Below are positions 6,221 to 7,067 of a stretch of DNA of 7,067 nt, piece by piece. Under the pieces are notes generated by a model that was given only the letters and a program-made list of their open reading frames with translations, did no database searches and was not told the origin of the DNA. Origin of the DNA: Synechococcus sp. HW_metabat.21 (lineage in GTDB: Bacteria; Cyanobacteriota; Cyanobacteriia; PCC-6307; Cyanobiaceae); the NCBI GenBank assembly GCA_018623875.1, contig JAAZUZ010000083.1, forward strand, positions 1 to 7,067. Direction: 5' to 3'. The position numbers were made by a program, and so were the translations under genes. The stretch's first letter is position 1. Each line of letters opens with the position of its first letter.

Positions 6221-7067
6221 TTAGCGGGTCGCCGTCGCCAGAGCCTTTCGACCTTCCACGGGCGCGCGAAGCGCTTCTTCCAGTGGAGCGGTGCCGTAGT
6301 CGCGCTCGAGCAGATCCATCACGGTGCGACCGAAATCTGCGGGATTGCGCTCAAAGGCTTCCAAACAGATGCGGCCAAAGGTGCTGCCCATTGGCTCGGG
6401 ATTCCAAAGGAGTTGCCGCGCCGTCCAGGGCAGCATGCTCATCGGGTTGTAGCCCGGCTTGATCAGCCCCTGATCGAAGCCGTACTGCTCGAGATGGGTG
6501 TGGGGCTGCAGGCCGATGAAGAAGATCGCCGGCTCCACCTTGTCGGCGCCAAAAATCCGCTCCAGCTCACGGTGATAAGCGACGGTTTGGCGGATCGTCT
6601 CGGGCCGTTCGTCGATGACGTTGAACGAGTAGTTGACTGAGACGTGTTCACGGAAGCCGGCCTCGGCGAGCAGGCGGCAGTTGTCGAGGACGGTGCGCAG
6701 GTTGTAGCCCATCCGCATCTTGCGCACCAGCTCCTGGGATCCCGAGGTGATGCCAATCTCGAAGTAGTCCATGCCCGTCTCGACCATCAGCTGGGCCAGC
6801 TCGGCGTCGAGATTGTCAGCTCGGATGTAGGCAGCCCAGCGAATGTCATTCCAGCCCTGGGCTTTGACTGCCCGTAGCAGCTCCTTGGCGTCGTCGATGT
6901 AGCGCCGGGCCGGAATGAATTGGGCATCGGTGAACCAGAAACCACGAACCCCGCGCCTGTAGAGCTGATGCATCTCAGCGATCACCTCATCGACGGGATT
7001 CACCCGGACCGCCTTGCCCTCAACGACGGTGTAGACGCAGTAGCAGCAGTTATGGGGGCAGCCCCTC
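6221..7067 (-). CDS. B12-type radical SAM protein, C-terminal part (cut by right edge)
   Basis: The minus-strand frame stays open from the TAA at 6221 to the right edge, giving 282 visible codons. The apparent GTG start at 7003 is internal: upstream of it the frame reads RGCPHNCCYC, the radical SAM CxxxCxxC cluster, with cysteine codons at 7060-7058, 7048-7046 and 7039-7037. FWFTDAQF (visible residues 43-50) and EIGITSGSQELVRKM (from about 103) match the later strands of the radical SAM barrel in the B12-binding/BchE-like group. A cobalamin-binding domain would therefore be expected beyond the edge, but I cannot see it. After the barrel come about 120 residues, with GLQPHTHLEQYGF and MSMLPWTARQLLWNP, that I do not recognise. 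The substrate is unknown; related enzymes methylate or rearrange tetrapyrroles, lipids and peptides. The gene converges with the CPBP protease gene, with one base between their stops and no visible terminator. Confidence 0.85.
   Translation of the reverse strand, partial: RGCPHNCCYCVYTVVEGKAVRVNPVDEVIAEMHQLYRRGVRGFWFTDAQFIPARRYIDDAKELLRAVKAQGWNDIRWAAYIRADNLDAELAQLMVETGMDYFEIGITSGSQELVRKMRMGYNLRTVLDNCRLLAEAGFREHVSVNYSFNVIDERPETIRQTVAYHRELERIFGADKVEPAIFFIGLQPHTHLEQYGFDQGLIKPGYNPMSMLPWTARQLLWNPEPMGSTFGRICLEAFERNPADFGRTVMDLLERDYGTAPLEEALRAPVEGRKALATATR

Noticed and set aside
1..7067. Search by eye for HIP1 octamers, CRISPR repeats, tRNA genes, insertion-sequence ends and phage genes
   Set aside because: None was found. 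The window reads as ordinary core chromosome, so no mobile or defence system is claimed.

Overview
The window is GC-rich, densely coded bacterial DNA that looks like core chromosome of a marine or brackish picocyanobacterium (Synechococcus/Cyanobium type). The reasons are the cyanobacterial form of the RNase E N-terminus, the use of the DapL lysine/diaminopimelate route, a cyanobacterial-type ClpS, and the absence of the HIP1 octamer (GCGATCGC) that is frequent in many freshwater cyanobacteria. I see no insertion sequence, CRISPR array, tRNA, rRNA, phage gene or other sign of recent transfer. The lineage is inferred from protein resemblance, not from a search.

Layout, left to right. (1) Positions 1-607, minus strand: the first 202 codons of rne (ribonuclease E/G), cut by the left edge. 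(2) 608-1013: a region of about 400 bp without a convincing gene. It reads as a long 5' leader of rne, with a plausible extended -10 promoter at its upstream end and several short inverted repeats, one of them almost touching the rne start codon. (3) 1014-3677, minus strand: a large radical SAM protein fused to a C-terminal DUF2344-like (TIGR03936-type) domain, function unknown, directly upstream of rne. (4) 3678-3787: a short divergent intergenic region with a perfect 12-bp palindrome. (5) 3788-6219, plus strand: an apparent three-gene unit, dapL - clpS - CPBP-family membrane protease, with a 27-nt gap and then a TGATG stop/start overlap. (6) 6221-7067, minus strand: the C-terminal 282 codons of a second radical SAM protein. 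It is convergent with the protease gene (1 nt between stops) and is cut by the right edge just upstream of its CxxxCxxC motif.

Functionally the window mixes RNA turnover (rne), an uncharacterised radical SAM enzyme that may act on RNA, meso-diaminopimelate synthesis for lysine and peptidoglycan (dapL), and proteolysis (the ClpS N-degron adaptor and a CPBP intramembrane protease). I find no evidence for an undescribed multi-gene system. The parts most worth a second look are the long structured rne leader, the uncharacterised radical SAM-DUF2344 fusion beside RNase E with its extra cysteine cluster, and the tight clpS-CPBP coupling.
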